Positions 1 to 6,400 of a stretch of 6,748 bases of DNA are shown piece by piece; positions within the stretch are counted from its first letter, which is position 1, and every line of letters begins with the position of its first letter. A program made the position numbers and the translations under genes. The DNA comes from Rubritepida sp. (lineage in GTDB: Bacteria; Pseudomonadota; Alphaproteobacteria; Acetobacterales; Acetobacteraceae), in contig SKWC01000451.1 in NCBI GenBank assembly GCA_007129145.1, forward strand, positions 1 to 6,748. The letters run 5' to 3'. Under the pieces are notes generated by a model. That model was given only the letters and a program-made list of their open reading frames with translations, made no database searches and was not told the origin of the DNA.

Positions 1-1
1 C

Positions 2-997
2 CGCCGCACCGCCGCGCTGCACCGGCGGCGCCTTGGCGTGCATGGCAACACCCCGGCCGAGGGCGATGCCGGGGCGCTGCTGGCGGCGGGCTTCCCCGAC
101 CGCATCGCGCTGAAGCGCGGCACCATGGACGGCGCCTTTCGCATGGCCTCGGGGCAGGGGGCGCGGCTGTCGGTCGCGGACCCGCTGGCGAAGCAGCAAC
201 TGCTGGCGGTGGCGGACCTCGAACTGAAGGGCAGCGAGGCGCGCATCCGCATGGCGGCACCCATCGCCCGCGCTGCGCTGGAGGCGCGCTTTCCCGAACG
301 CTTCCACACCGAGGAGGGCGCGGCTTTCGATGCCCGCGCCGGCGCGGTGCTGGCGCGGCGGCGGCTGATGTTCGGCCCCCTGGTGCTGGAGGAATCCCCG
401 CTGCCGCGGGCCGACCCCGCCGCCATCGCCCAGGCCCTGGCCGAGGCCGCCGCAGCGCGGGGTTTCCGCGACCTCGATTGGGACGACAGCGCCCGGCAGT
501 TCCGCGCGCGCATCGCCCGGATGCAGGCGCTGGAGGGCGCGCCCTGGCCCGATGTGGGCGACGCGGCGCTGGCGGCGACTGCGGGCGAATGGCTGGCGCC
601 CTGGCTGGCGGGCATGACGAAGCTGTCGGAACTCAAGGGCGTCGATGTCCACCAGGCGCTGCTGCCGCATGGGTTGCGCCGGTCGCTGGATGCGGCGCTG
701 CCCGCGCGCATCGCCCTGCCGGGTGGGCGCAGCGCCGCGGTGGATTATGCGGGCGAGACGCCCACCCTGACGGCCCGGGCGCAGCACCTGTATGGCCTCG
801 CCGCGCTGCCGCCGCTGGCGGGCGGGCGCATCCCGCTGCAGGTGGCGCTGCTCTCGCCGGCCGGGCGGCCGATTGCCATCACCGCCGACCTTGCGGGCTT
901 CTGGAAGGCCGGCTGGGCGGATGCGCGCAAGGACATGCGCGGCCGCTACCCCAAGCATGACTGGCCGGAGGATCCCGCCACCGCCGGCGGCGGCTGA
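2..997 (+). CDS. hrpB: ATP-dependent RNA helicase HrpB, C-terminal part (5' end outside window)
   Basis: This is the last 331 codons of a DEAH/DExH-box helicase of the HrpB family; full-length members are roughly 800-850 residues. The reading frame is open to the left edge, so the GTG at 38 should not be taken as the start. The ATPase motifs are not in the window. What is visible is the HrpB-specific C-terminal region: a segment around FPDRIALKRG (nt 92-121), the ADLELKGSEARIRMA stretch (about nt 215-256), a DAALAATAGEWLAPWLAG block (about nt 560-613), and near the end DLAGFWKAGWADARKDMRG followed by RYPKHDWPEDP (nt 944-976). This W..ARK.MRGRYPKH.WPEDP ending is diagnostic of the family. HrpB is a cytoplasmic putative RNA helicase whose substrate is poorly defined in most bacteria. 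It ends in TGA 116 bp before mrpA. I know of no functional link to the antiporter genes, so the neighbourhood is probably incidental. Confidence 0.95.
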   Translation, partial: RRTAALHRRRLGVHGNTPAEGDAGALLAAGFPDRIALKRGTMDGAFRMASGQGARLSVADPLAKQQLLAVADLELKGSEARIRMAAPIARAALEARFPERFHTEEGAAFDARAGAVLARRRLMFGPLVLEESPLPRADPAAIAQALAEAAAARGFRDLDWDDSARQFRARIARMQALEGAPWPDVGDAALAATAGEWLAPWLAGMTKLSELKGVDVHQALLPHGLRRSLDAALPARIALPGGRSAAVDYAGETPTLTARAQHLYGLAALPPLAGGRIPLQVALLSPAGRPIAITADLAGFWKAGWADARKDMRGRYPKHDWPEDPATAGGG

Positions 998-1019
998 CGG
1001 CAGCGCGCGGCTGGCTGGG

Positions 1020-1037
1020 CGTCCGGATTTCCGGACG
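1020..1037. repeat. Perfect inverted repeat between hrpB and mrpA
   Basis: CGTCCGGA-TT-TCCGGACG has 8-bp arms around a 2-bp centre and starts 23 nt after the hrpB stop codon. As RNA it could form a 7-bp stem with a 4-nt loop. No T-run follows, only GGAATTTCGG, so it is a weak candidate for an intrinsic terminator. As DNA it looks like an operator-type dyad 77 bp upstream of the mrpA ATG. The repeat is seen directly; either role is inferred. Confidence 0.6.
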
Positions 1038-1069
1038 GAATTTCGGGCTGGGGTTCATCTTTCCGGACG
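1028..1069 (+). repeat. Pair of 10-bp direct repeats TTTCCGGACG
   Basis: TTTCCGGACG occurs at 1028-1037 and again at 1060-1069, exactly 32 bp apart (about three DNA helical turns). The first copy contains the right arm of the inverted repeat at 1020-1037, so the gap holds three CCGGA-type half-sites. Such spacing would put the sites on the same face of the helix, as in regulator binding arrays. No regulator is identified, and a GC-rich background makes chance recurrence possible. Confidence 0.5.
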
Positions 1070-1113
1070 ATGCGGCGGCGCGGGCGCGGCCACGCCTGGG
1101 GCGCGGGGCTGGC

Positions 1114-3414
1114 ATGCGGGTTGCAAAGCCCGGCCCCGTGAACTGGATCCTCGCCCTCGTCCCCTTCCTGCCCATCCTCGCCATGCCCTTCGTGGCGGCC
1201 GGGGTGCGCGCAAGACCGCAGCTCGCGGCGCTGGTGGCGCTGTTGCCGGCGACGCTGTTCTTCATGCTGGCGGCGGTGCCGCTCGGCACCATCGCGCGCG
1301 TCGAGTGGCTGCCCGCGCTGGAAATCGGCCTCGCCTTCCGCATGGACGGGCTGTCGCGGCTGATGTCGCTGCTGATCACGGGCATCGGCACCGGCATCTT
1401 CCTCTATGCCTCGGGCTACCTCGCGGGGCATCGCGACCTGCACCGCTTCATGACGGTGCTGACGCTGTTCATGGCGGCGATGCTGGGCGCGGTGCTGGCC
1501 GACGACCTGATCGTGCTGTTCATCTTCTGGGAGCTGACCAGCCTCGCCTCCTTCATGCTGATCGGCTTCGACGCCCACAAGTATGAGGCGCGGCGCTCGG
1601 CCCAGCAGGGGCTGCTGGTCACGGTGGGCGGCGGGCTGTTCATGCTGGCCGGCCTCGTGCTGCTGGGCACGGCGGCGGGCAGCTACAGCATCTCGACCAT
1701 CCTCTCGCGCGCGGATGTGCTGGCCGAGCACGCCTTCACGCCCTGGATCATCGTGCTGGTCGCCATCGGCTGCTTCGCCAAGAGCGCGCAATGGCCGCTG
1801 CATTCCTGGTTGCCCAACGCCATGGCCGCGCCGGCGCCGGTCTCGGCCTATCTGCACTCCGCCACCATGGTGAAGCTGGGCGTCTATCTGCTGGCGCGGC
1901 TGCATCCGGCCTTCGCGGAATGGGCGCTGTGGGAGGTGATGCTGACCACCGCCGGCACGCTGACCATGATCACCGGCGCCGTGCTGGCCCTGCGGGAGCG
2001 CGACCTGAAGCGCAAGCTCGCCTGGTCCACGGTGGTGTCGCTGGGCACGCTGGTGGTGCTGATCGGGCTGAAGGAGCCGCTGGCGGCGACCGCGGCGGTG
2101 GTCTTCCTGCTGGTGCATGCGCTCTACAAGGCGGCGCTGTTCATGTCCTCGGGCATCCTGGACAAGAAGGCCGGCACGCGGGACGCGATGAAGCTGCGCG
2201 GCCTCGGCTTCGCGATGCCGCTGACCGCCGCGGCGGCCTTCGTCGCCGCGCTGTCCATGGCGGGCACGCCGGGCTTCATCGGCTACATGGCGAAGGACCT
2301 GCTGTTCACCGTGCAGCTCGGCGTGCCGGGGCTGCTGCCGGTGGTGGCCATCCTGGTGAATGTCGCCATGGTGGTCGTGGCCGGCGTGGTCGCGGTGCGG
2401 CCCTTCGTCGGCCGTCGCATGGAGAGCGAGAAGGACATCAAGGACCCGCCGCTGGTGATGCTGGTGGCGCCGCTCGTCCTGGCGAGCCTCGGCCTGCTGT
2501 TCGGCCTGGCGCCCGGGCTGATCTCGGCCTGGCTGGTCGAGCCTGCGGCCGAGGCCGTGCTGGGCCGCCCCACGGGCATCGCGCTGGGCGTGAAGCAGGC
2601 CTCGGACGTGGTGTATTACATCTCGCTCGCGGCGGTGGCGGGTGGCGTCATCGCCTATCTGGCGTGGTCGCGCATCCAGCCGACCCTGGCGCGGATGTCC
2701 TGGCTGGACGACTACGGTCCGGACGAGCTGTACGGGCGGATGCTGAAGGGCGTCTCCTCCGTCTCCGGCGCCGTGACGCGGCGGTTCCAGACCGGCAGCA
2801 TGCGCTTCTACCTTGCGGCCACCACCGGCATCATGTTCGGCGGCGCGGCGCTGGTGCTGCTGCTGAAGGGTGGGTTGGACCTGCCCGGGGTCCGGCCGCT
2901 GCCGGCGATGCACCAGGTGATGCTGGTGGTGCTGATCATGGCGGGCGCGGTGGCCGCGAGCCGCCTGCAGGCGCTGTTCGCGCAGGTGATGGCGGCGGCC
3001 GTGGTCGGCTTCGGCGTGGGCATCCTGTTCCTCTCGCTGGGTGCCGCGGACCTCGCCTTCACCCAGTTCACGGTGGAGGTCATCTCCATCGTGCTGCTGG
3101 TGGCCATCCTGGCGCGGCTGCCCTTCCGGGGCCTCGACAACCGCACCCGCGGGGAACGGCGCTTCGACGCCTCCATCGCCATCGGCGCGGGCGCGGTGGG
3201 CACCCTCATCCTGCTCGCCATGCTGGCCGTGCCCTTCAGCACCCACATCCCCGAGTGGATGGGCCAGTCCTCCTGGCCGGAGGCGAAGGGCCGCAACGTC
3301 GTCAACGTCATCCTCGTGGATTTCCGCGCGCTGGACACGCTGGGCGAGATCGCGGTGCTGCTGATCGCGGCGCTGGCGGCGACCGTGCTGCTGCGGCGCA
3401 AGCGGAGGGGTTGA
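1114..3414 (+). CDS. mrpA: Mrp cation/H+ antiporter subunit A (large antiporter-like subunit)
   Basis: This 766-residue inner-membrane protein has about 20 hydrophobic segments and is the largest subunit of the Mrp complex. In order it shows an N-terminal NuoL-like region (FRMDGLSRLMSLL, about 75-87), the proton-translocating antiporter domain (about 130-410), a middle linker with SWLDDYGPDELYGRML (529-544), a DUF4040-type segment with ADLAFTQFTVEVISIVLLVA (645-664), and an MbhE-like C-terminus with VNVILVDFRALDTLGEIAV (730-748). Residues expected in the proton path are present: Glu140 in FIFWELTS, Lys223 and His230 in FAKSAQWPLHSWLP, His248 and Lys254, Lys299, and Lys394 in YMAKDL. The length fits a stand-alone MrpA (about 770-800) and not an MrpA-B fusion. 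The ATG at 1114 has only a G-rich weak ribosome site. An in-frame GTG at 1138 would give 758 residues and leaves the first membrane helix intact. It is the first gene of the operon, 3 bp before mrpB. Confidence 0.97.
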   Translation: MRVAKPGPVNWILALVPFLPILAMPFVAAGVRARPQLAALVALLPATLFFMLAAVPLGTIARVEWLPALEIGLAFRMDGLSRLMSLLITGIGTGIFLYASGYLAGHRDLHRFMTVLTLFMAAMLGAVLADDLIVLFIFWELTSLASFMLIGFDAHKYEARRSAQQGLLVTVGGGLFMLAGLVLLGTAAGSYSISTILSRADVLAEHAFTPWIIVLVAIGCFAKSAQWPLHSWLPNAMAAPAPVSAYLHSATMVKLGVYLLARLHPAFAEWALWEVMLTTAGTLTMITGAVLALRERDLKRKLAWSTVVSLGTLVVLIGLKEPLAATAAVVFLLVHALYKAALFMSSGILDKKAGTRDAMKLRGLGFAMPLTAAAAFVAALSMAGTPGFIGYMAKDLLFTVQLGVPGLLPVVAILVNVAMVVVAGVVAVRPFVGRRMESEKDIKDPPLVMLVAPLVLASLGLLFGLAPGLISAWLVEPAAEAVLGRPTGIALGVKQASDVVYYISLAAVAGGVIAYLAWSRIQPTLARMSWLDDYGPDELYGRMLKGVSSVSGAVTRRFQTGSMRFYLAATTGIMFGGAALVLLLKGGLDLPGVRPLPAMHQVMLVVLIMAGAVAASRLQALFAQVMAAAVVGFGVGILFLSLGAADLAFTQFTVEVISIVLLVAILARLPFRGLDNRTRGERRFDASIAIGAGAVGTLILLAMLAVPFSTHIPEWMGQSSWPEAKGRNVVNVILVDFRALDTLGEIAVLLIAALAATVLLRRKRRG
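3404..3408 (+). promoter_or_regulatory. Ribosome binding site of mrpB
   Basis: GGAGG lies inside the last mrpA codons, 9 nt before the mrpB ATG at 3418. It supports that start and suggests coupling of mrpA termination with mrpB initiation. Confidence 0.75.
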
Positions 3415-3417
3415 GCC

Positions 3418-3813
3418 ATGAAGACCAGCCTGATCATGAGCGCCTCCGCGCGCTATGTCCTGTGGGCGGCCGTCGCCCTGTCCATCTTCGTGCTGCTGCG
3501 CGGCCACAATGAGCCGGGCGGCGGCTTCATCGGCGGGCTGATCGGCGCGCTGGGCTTCGTCTTCCACGCGCTCGCGCTCGGCTCGAACGCCACGCGCAAG
3601 GTGCTGCGGCTCGATCCCCTGACCTGGGGCGGCATCGGTCTGCTGTGCGGCATCGCGGCCGGGCTGCCCGCCCTGCTGCTGACCGGCGAGCCCTTCCTCA
3701 CCCAGCAATGGCTGTATGGCCCGGTGGGCACGACGGTGCTGTTCGACCTCGGCGTGTATCTGGTGGTGGTCGGCTTCGCCCTGGCCTTCGTGCTGCCCTT
3801 CCTGGAGGCCTGA
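3418..3813 (+). CDS. mrpB: Mrp cation/H+ antiporter subunit B
   Basis: This is a 131-residue membrane protein of the MnhB family with four hydrophobic segments (about 13-27, 37-54, 69-89 and 105-128). The two family signatures are clear: GHNEPGGGFIGGL at 29-41 and GTTVLFDLGVYLVVVGFAL at 104-122. MrpB is a small integral subunit that packs against the C-terminal part of MrpA and is required for complex assembly and antiport. Length is slightly below the usual 135-145. The start is the first ATG after the mrpA stop and is preceded by a good GGAGG site. The next gene begins 4 bp after its stop. In many proteobacteria this domain is fused to the end of MrpA (PhaAB-type); here a TGA at 3412-3414 clearly separates the two, and nothing suggests a sequencing frameshift because mrpA ends with its normal C-terminus. 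Confidence 0.96.
   Translation: MKTSLIMSASARYVLWAAVALSIFVLLRGHNEPGGGFIGGLIGALGFVFHALALGSNATRKVLRLDPLTWGGIGLLCGIAAGLPALLLTGEPFLTQQWLYGPVGTTVLFDLGVYLVVVGFALAFVLPFLEA
3804..3808 (+). promoter_or_regulatory. Ribosome binding site of mrpC (fixes its start)
   Basis: GGAGG lies 9 nt before the ATG at 3818. The mrpC frame is open further upstream, back to an ATG at 3716, but that extension would lie inside mrpB and encodes an Arg/Trp/Ser-rich out-of-frame shadow. The ribosome site and the family N-terminus both point to 3818. Confidence 0.8.
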
Positions 3814-3817
3814 GCCG

Positions 3818-4258
3818 ATGGAGATCCTGCTCGCGCTGCTGTTCGGGGTGCTGTTCGCCACTGCCGTCTATCTGATCCTGGCTCGCTCGCTGGTGCGGAT
3901 CATCATCGGGCTGCTTCTGCTGGGGAACGCGGCCAACATCGCCATCATCACCGGCGGGCGGGTGCTCGGCACCACGCCGCCGCTGGTCGAGAGCGGGGCG
4001 CAGGTGCTGGCGCAGACGGCCTCCAACCCGCTGCCCCAGGCGCTGGTGCTGACCGCCATCGTGATCGCCTTCGGCCTGACCGCCTTCATCATGGTGCTGA
4101 CCTGGGCGGCGTGGCGCGCCCAGGGCACGCTGGACTCGGAGGCCATGCGCATGGCCGAGCCGCTGGCCCTGCCCAGCACCGACCCCGTGGCGGCGGCCGC
4201 CGCCGAGCCGCCGCCCGAGCCCCGCCCGCAGGCGCTGACGCAGCCGGGAGCCGCGTGA
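3818..4258 (+). CDS. mrpC: Mrp cation/H+ antiporter subunit C (NuoK-like)
   Basis: This 146-residue protein is related to the NuoK subunit of complex I. It has three membrane helices: about 2-22, 26-48 and 74-99. The signature SNPLPQALVLTAIVIAFGLTA (69-89) and the LLLLGNAANIAII region (32-44) identify it. In the complex it sits between the MrpA and MrpD halves and helps form the lateral hydrophilic path. Residues from about 114 to 146 (nt 4157-4255) form a hydrophilic Pro/Ala/Glu-rich tail containing five consecutive Ala then EPPPEPRP, beyond the roughly 110-125 residues usual for the family. The tail is probably disordered and soluble. The stop TGA overlaps the mrpD start by one base (TGATG). 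Confidence 0.96.
   Translation: MEILLALLFGVLFATAVYLILARSLVRIIIGLLLLGNAANIAIITGGRVLGTTPPLVESGAQVLAQTASNPLPQALVLTAIVIAFGLTAFIMVLTWAAWRAQGTLDSEAMRMAEPLALPSTDPVAAAAAEPPPEPRPQALTQPGAA
4246..4250 (+). promoter_or_regulatory. Ribosome binding site of mrpD (fixes its start)
   Basis: GGGAG lies 7 nt before the ATG at 4258. The mrpD frame continues upstream to 4111, but that part lies within mrpC and would add a soluble low-complexity segment ahead of the expected N-terminal membrane helix. The start at 4258 is therefore preferred. Confidence 0.7.
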
Positions 4259-5772
4259 TGGCCGCGCTGAACGACTGGTTGCTGGGGCTGCCCATCATCC
4301 TGCCGCTGCTGGCCTGCGCGGCCACCGCGGCGCTGCAGGAGCGCCGCGACATCCAGCGCGGCATCACCGCCTTCACCGCGGTGGCTCTGCTGCTGACTGC
4401 GATCGCCCTGGTCGCGCGGGTGGTGCAGGAGGGCGTGGTCGCCTCGCAGATGGGCGACTGGCCCGCCCCCTTCGGCATCACCCTGGTGGCGGACAAGCTG
4501 GCCGCCTCGCTCGTGTTCATCACGGCGCTCATGTATGCCGCCACCGTGCTCTATGCCCGCGGCGACGAGGACATCGTCGAGCAGGAGGCGCTGTGGCACC
4601 CGCTGGTGGCCGCGCTTGCCATGGGCGTGGGCGGCGCCTTCCTCGCGGGTGACCTGTTCAACCTCTACGTCTGGTTCGAGGTGATGCTGATCGCCTCCTT
4701 CGGCCTGCTAGTCATGGGCGGGGGACGCGAGCAGATGGACGCCGGCGTGAAATACGCCGTGCTGAACCTGGTGGCGACGACGATCTTCCTGATGGCCATC
4801 GGCATGATGTACGGCCTGACCGGCACGCTGAACATGGCCGACATGGCGCAGCGCATCCCGGGGGTGGAGAATGAGGGCGTGGTGGGTGCCGCGGCCTTCC
4901 TGCTGCTGGCCGCCTTCGGCGCCAAGGCCGCGGTGTTCCCGCTGTTCTTCTGGCTGCCGGCCTCTTACCACACCGCCATCGCGCCGGTTGCCGCGATCTT
5001 CGCCGCGTTGCTCACGAAGGTCGGCGTCTATGCGATGATCCGCATGTTCACCCTGGTCTTCCCCGAGGGGCAGGAGTGGGTCTCGCCGGTGCTGTGGGTG
5101 GTGGCGGCCGGCACGATGGTGGTGGGCGTGCTGGGGGCGGCGGCGCATTGGGAGATCCGCCGCATCCTGTCGTTCCACATCATCAGCCAGATCGGCTACA
5201 TGATCATCGGCCTGGCGATCGCGACGCCCTTCGCGCTGGCCGGCGCGGTGCTCTACATCCTGCACCACATCGTGGTGAAGGCGAATCTGTTCCTGGTGGC
5301 CGGCGTGATCCGCCGCGCCGGCGGCAGCTTCAACTTGGCCACGCTGGGCGCGCTGTGGCGGCGTGATCCATGGCTCGGGCTGCTGTTCGCCATCCCGGCG
5401 CTGTCGCTGGCGGGGCTGCCGCCGCTGTCGGGCTTCTGGGCCAAGCTGTTCGTCGTGAAGTCGGGCTTCGACGCGGGCTTCTATGCGCTGTCCGCCATCG
5501 CGCTCGCGACCGGCATCCTCACGCTCTACTCGATGCTGAAGATCTGGCTGGAGGCCTTCTGGAAGGAGCCGCCCGAGGGCACGCCCGAACTGCCGCTGAT
5601 CAGCGGCACCACGCGGCTGCTGCTGCTGGCGCCCATCGCAGCACTCGGCCTGGTCACGCTGACGATCGGCCTGTGGACCGAGCCCTTCGCCGCCTTCGCC
5701 TTGGCCGCGGGCGAGCAGCTCGCCTCGCGCGAGGCCTATATCACCGCCGTGATGGGAGGTGCGACGCCATGA
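4258..5772 (+). CDS. mrpD: Mrp cation/H+ antiporter subunit D (large antiporter-like subunit)
   Basis: This 504-residue polytopic protein of the NuoM/NuoN-like antiporter family has about 14 membrane helices and normal length. Key features are Glu141 in NLYVWFEVMLIASFG (135-149), Lys223 in FGAKAAVFPLFFWLPASYH (220-238), Lys254 in LLTKVGVYAMIRM (251-263), the broken-helix region RRILSFHIISQIGYMIIG (301-318), HHIVVKANLFL with Lys341 (336-346), and LPPLSGFWAKLFV with Lys396 (387-399). These match the membrane-embedded charged residues that carry protons in MrpD and in the complex I antiporter-like subunits. MrpD with MrpA forms the catalytic core. FEVMLI with Phe140 and the following organisation distinguish MrpD from MrpA, which has WELTS at the same place. 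It overlaps mrpC by one base and mrpE by four (ATGA). Confidence 0.97.
   Translation: MAALNDWLLGLPIILPLLACAATAALQERRDIQRGITAFTAVALLLTAIALVARVVQEGVVASQMGDWPAPFGITLVADKLAASLVFITALMYAATVLYARGDEDIVEQEALWHPLVAALAMGVGGAFLAGDLFNLYVWFEVMLIASFGLLVMGGGREQMDAGVKYAVLNLVATTIFLMAIGMMYGLTGTLNMADMAQRIPGVENEGVVGAAAFLLLAAFGAKAAVFPLFFWLPASYHTAIAPVAAIFAALLTKVGVYAMIRMFTLVFPEGQEWVSPVLWVVAAGTMVVGVLGAAAHWEIRRILSFHIISQIGYMIIGLAIATPFALAGAVLYILHHIVVKANLFLVAGVIRRAGGSFNLATLGALWRRDPWLGLLFAIPALSLAGLPPLSGFWAKLFVVKSGFDAGFYALSAIALATGILTLYSMLKIWLEAFWKEPPEGTPELPLISGTTRLLLLAPIAALGLVTLTIGLWTEPFAAFALAAGEQLASREAYITAVMGGATP
5755..5760 (+). promoter_or_regulatory. Strong ribosome binding site of mrpE
   Basis: GGAGGT, the best match to the anti-Shine-Dalgarno sequence among the mrp junctions, is 8 nt before the ATG at 5769. 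It supports this start for mrpE over any upstream codon, although the mrpE frame is open back to 5370 inside mrpD. Confidence 0.8.
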
Positions 5773-6110
5773 GCAAGCCGCGTCCCTGGAACATCTTCGC
5801 CTGGATCTGGCTGCTGGTCATCTTCCTGCGGGAGCTCACGCTCTCGGCCTGGGACGTGATCAAGGCCACGCTGTCGCCGGAAATCCGGGCCCGGCCGGGC
5901 GTGGTGGCGGTGCCGCTGCGCCTGCGCTCCAAGGCGGGCGTCACGCTGCTGGCCGACATGGTCACGCTGACGCCGGGCACCACCGCGCTGCATGTCTCGG
6001 AGGACCGCAGCATCCTCTACGTGCATGTGATGAACATCGAGAGCCCCGAGGCGGTGCGCCAGTCCATCGCCGACCGGCTTGAGCGTCCCACCATGCGGGT
6101 GCTGTCATGA
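5769..6110 (+). CDS. mrpE: Mrp cation/H+ antiporter subunit E, short form
   Basis: This is a 113-residue protein of the MNHE family. The recognisable core is one membrane helix followed by the soluble alpha/beta domain: WIWLLVIFLRELTLSAWDVI (12-31, the family's 'KEL..S..DV' region), ARPGVVAVPLRLRS (41-54), TLLADMVTLTPGTTALHVSE (59-78) and ILYVHVMNI (82-90). MrpE members I know are about 155-165 residues, with further hydrophobic sequence ahead of that motif. This one starts only about 20 residues before it, so the N-terminal membrane portion is missing. The start is well supported by a GGAGGT site and by the ATGA overlap with mrpD. Upstream in the same frame lies only mrpD shadow sequence, rich in Ala, Arg and Gly rather than membrane-like, so a hidden N-terminus is unlikely. 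It overlaps mrpF by four bases. Confidence 0.93.
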   Translation: MSKPRPWNIFAWIWLLVIFLRELTLSAWDVIKATLSPEIRARPGVVAVPLRLRSKAGVTLLADMVTLTPGTTALHVSEDRSILYVHVMNIESPEAVRQSIADRLERPTMRVLS

Positions 6111-6400
6111 GCGTGCTGCTGACCGTCGCGCTGGTGCTGGCCGCCATGATGGTGGCCGCTGCCGTGGCCTTGACCGGCTGGCGCATGCTCAAGGGCCCGG
6201 GCATCCCGGACCGTGCCGTGGCCATGGACCTGCTGGGCCTGCTGGCGGTGGCGGCCACCGCCCTGGTGGCCCTGGCCGGCGGCTATGTCGCGCTGCTGGA
6301 CATCGCGCTCGGCCTCGGCCTTGTCGGCTTCATCGGCGCGGTGGGGGTGGCCGCCTTCATCACCCGCGCCGCCCAGCCCCCGGAGGACCAGGATGGCTGA
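6107..6400 (+). CDS. mrpF: Mrp cation/H+ antiporter subunit F
   Basis: This 97-residue membrane protein of the MnhF/MrpF family has three hydrophobic helices (about 3-23, 38-57 and 62-85). The family signature is MLKGPGIPDRAVAMDLLG (27-44), with Asp35, Arg36 and Asp41. In Mrp complexes this loop and its acidic residues lie in the small-subunit part, which has been proposed to carry the cation. Length is normal for the family (about 90-95). The start overlaps the mrpE stop as ATGA. There is no clear Shine-Dalgarno sequence before it (only GCGGGT), so translation probably depends on coupling to mrpE. The end overlaps mrpG by 8 nt. Confidence 0.95.
   Translation: MSVLLTVALVLAAMMVAAAVALTGWRMLKGPGIPDRAVAMDLLGLLAVAATALVALAGGYVALLDIALGLGLVGFIGAVGVAAFITRAAQPPEDQDG
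6382..6386 (+). promoter_or_regulatory. Ribosome binding site of mrpG
   Basis: GGAGG lies within the last mrpF codons, 6 nt before the mrpG ATG at 6393, and fixes that start. Confidence 0.75.

Noticed and set aside
38..40. GTG as the start of the first gene
   Set aside because: The frame is open to the left edge and the visible sequence is only the C-terminal part of HrpB, so the true start lies outside the window.
981..997. GC palindrome CCGCCGGCGG at the hrpB stop as a terminator
   Set aside because: It lies within the hrpB coding end, has no loop and no following T-run, and such GC palindromes are common in this composition.
1791..3512. 573-codon + strand frame inside mrpA
   Set aside because: It is an Ala/Gly/Arg-rich shift of the mrpA codons with no recognisable domain and no ribosome site. 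It runs across the mrpA/mrpB junction.
946..3861. 971-codon open frame on the - strand opposite mrpA and mrpB
   Set aside because: Its product is a Gln/His/Arg/Asp/Glu-rich low-complexity sequence with no fold or motif, as produced by reading hydrophobic GC-rich membrane codons backwards. mrpA and mrpB on the + strand have clear family motifs throughout. Few stops are expected at this GC content.
4708..5268. 186-codon - strand frame opposite mrpD
   Set aside because: It is His/Arg/Gln-rich low complexity with the same origin as the other antisense shadows. mrpD is intact on the + strand.
1114..5772. Possible complex I (nuo) or hydrogenase gene cluster
   Set aside because: The antiporter-like and NuoK-like proteins resemble complex I subunits, but the A-B-C-D-E-F-G order, the MnhB, E, F and G families and the absence of redox subunits identify an Mrp operon.
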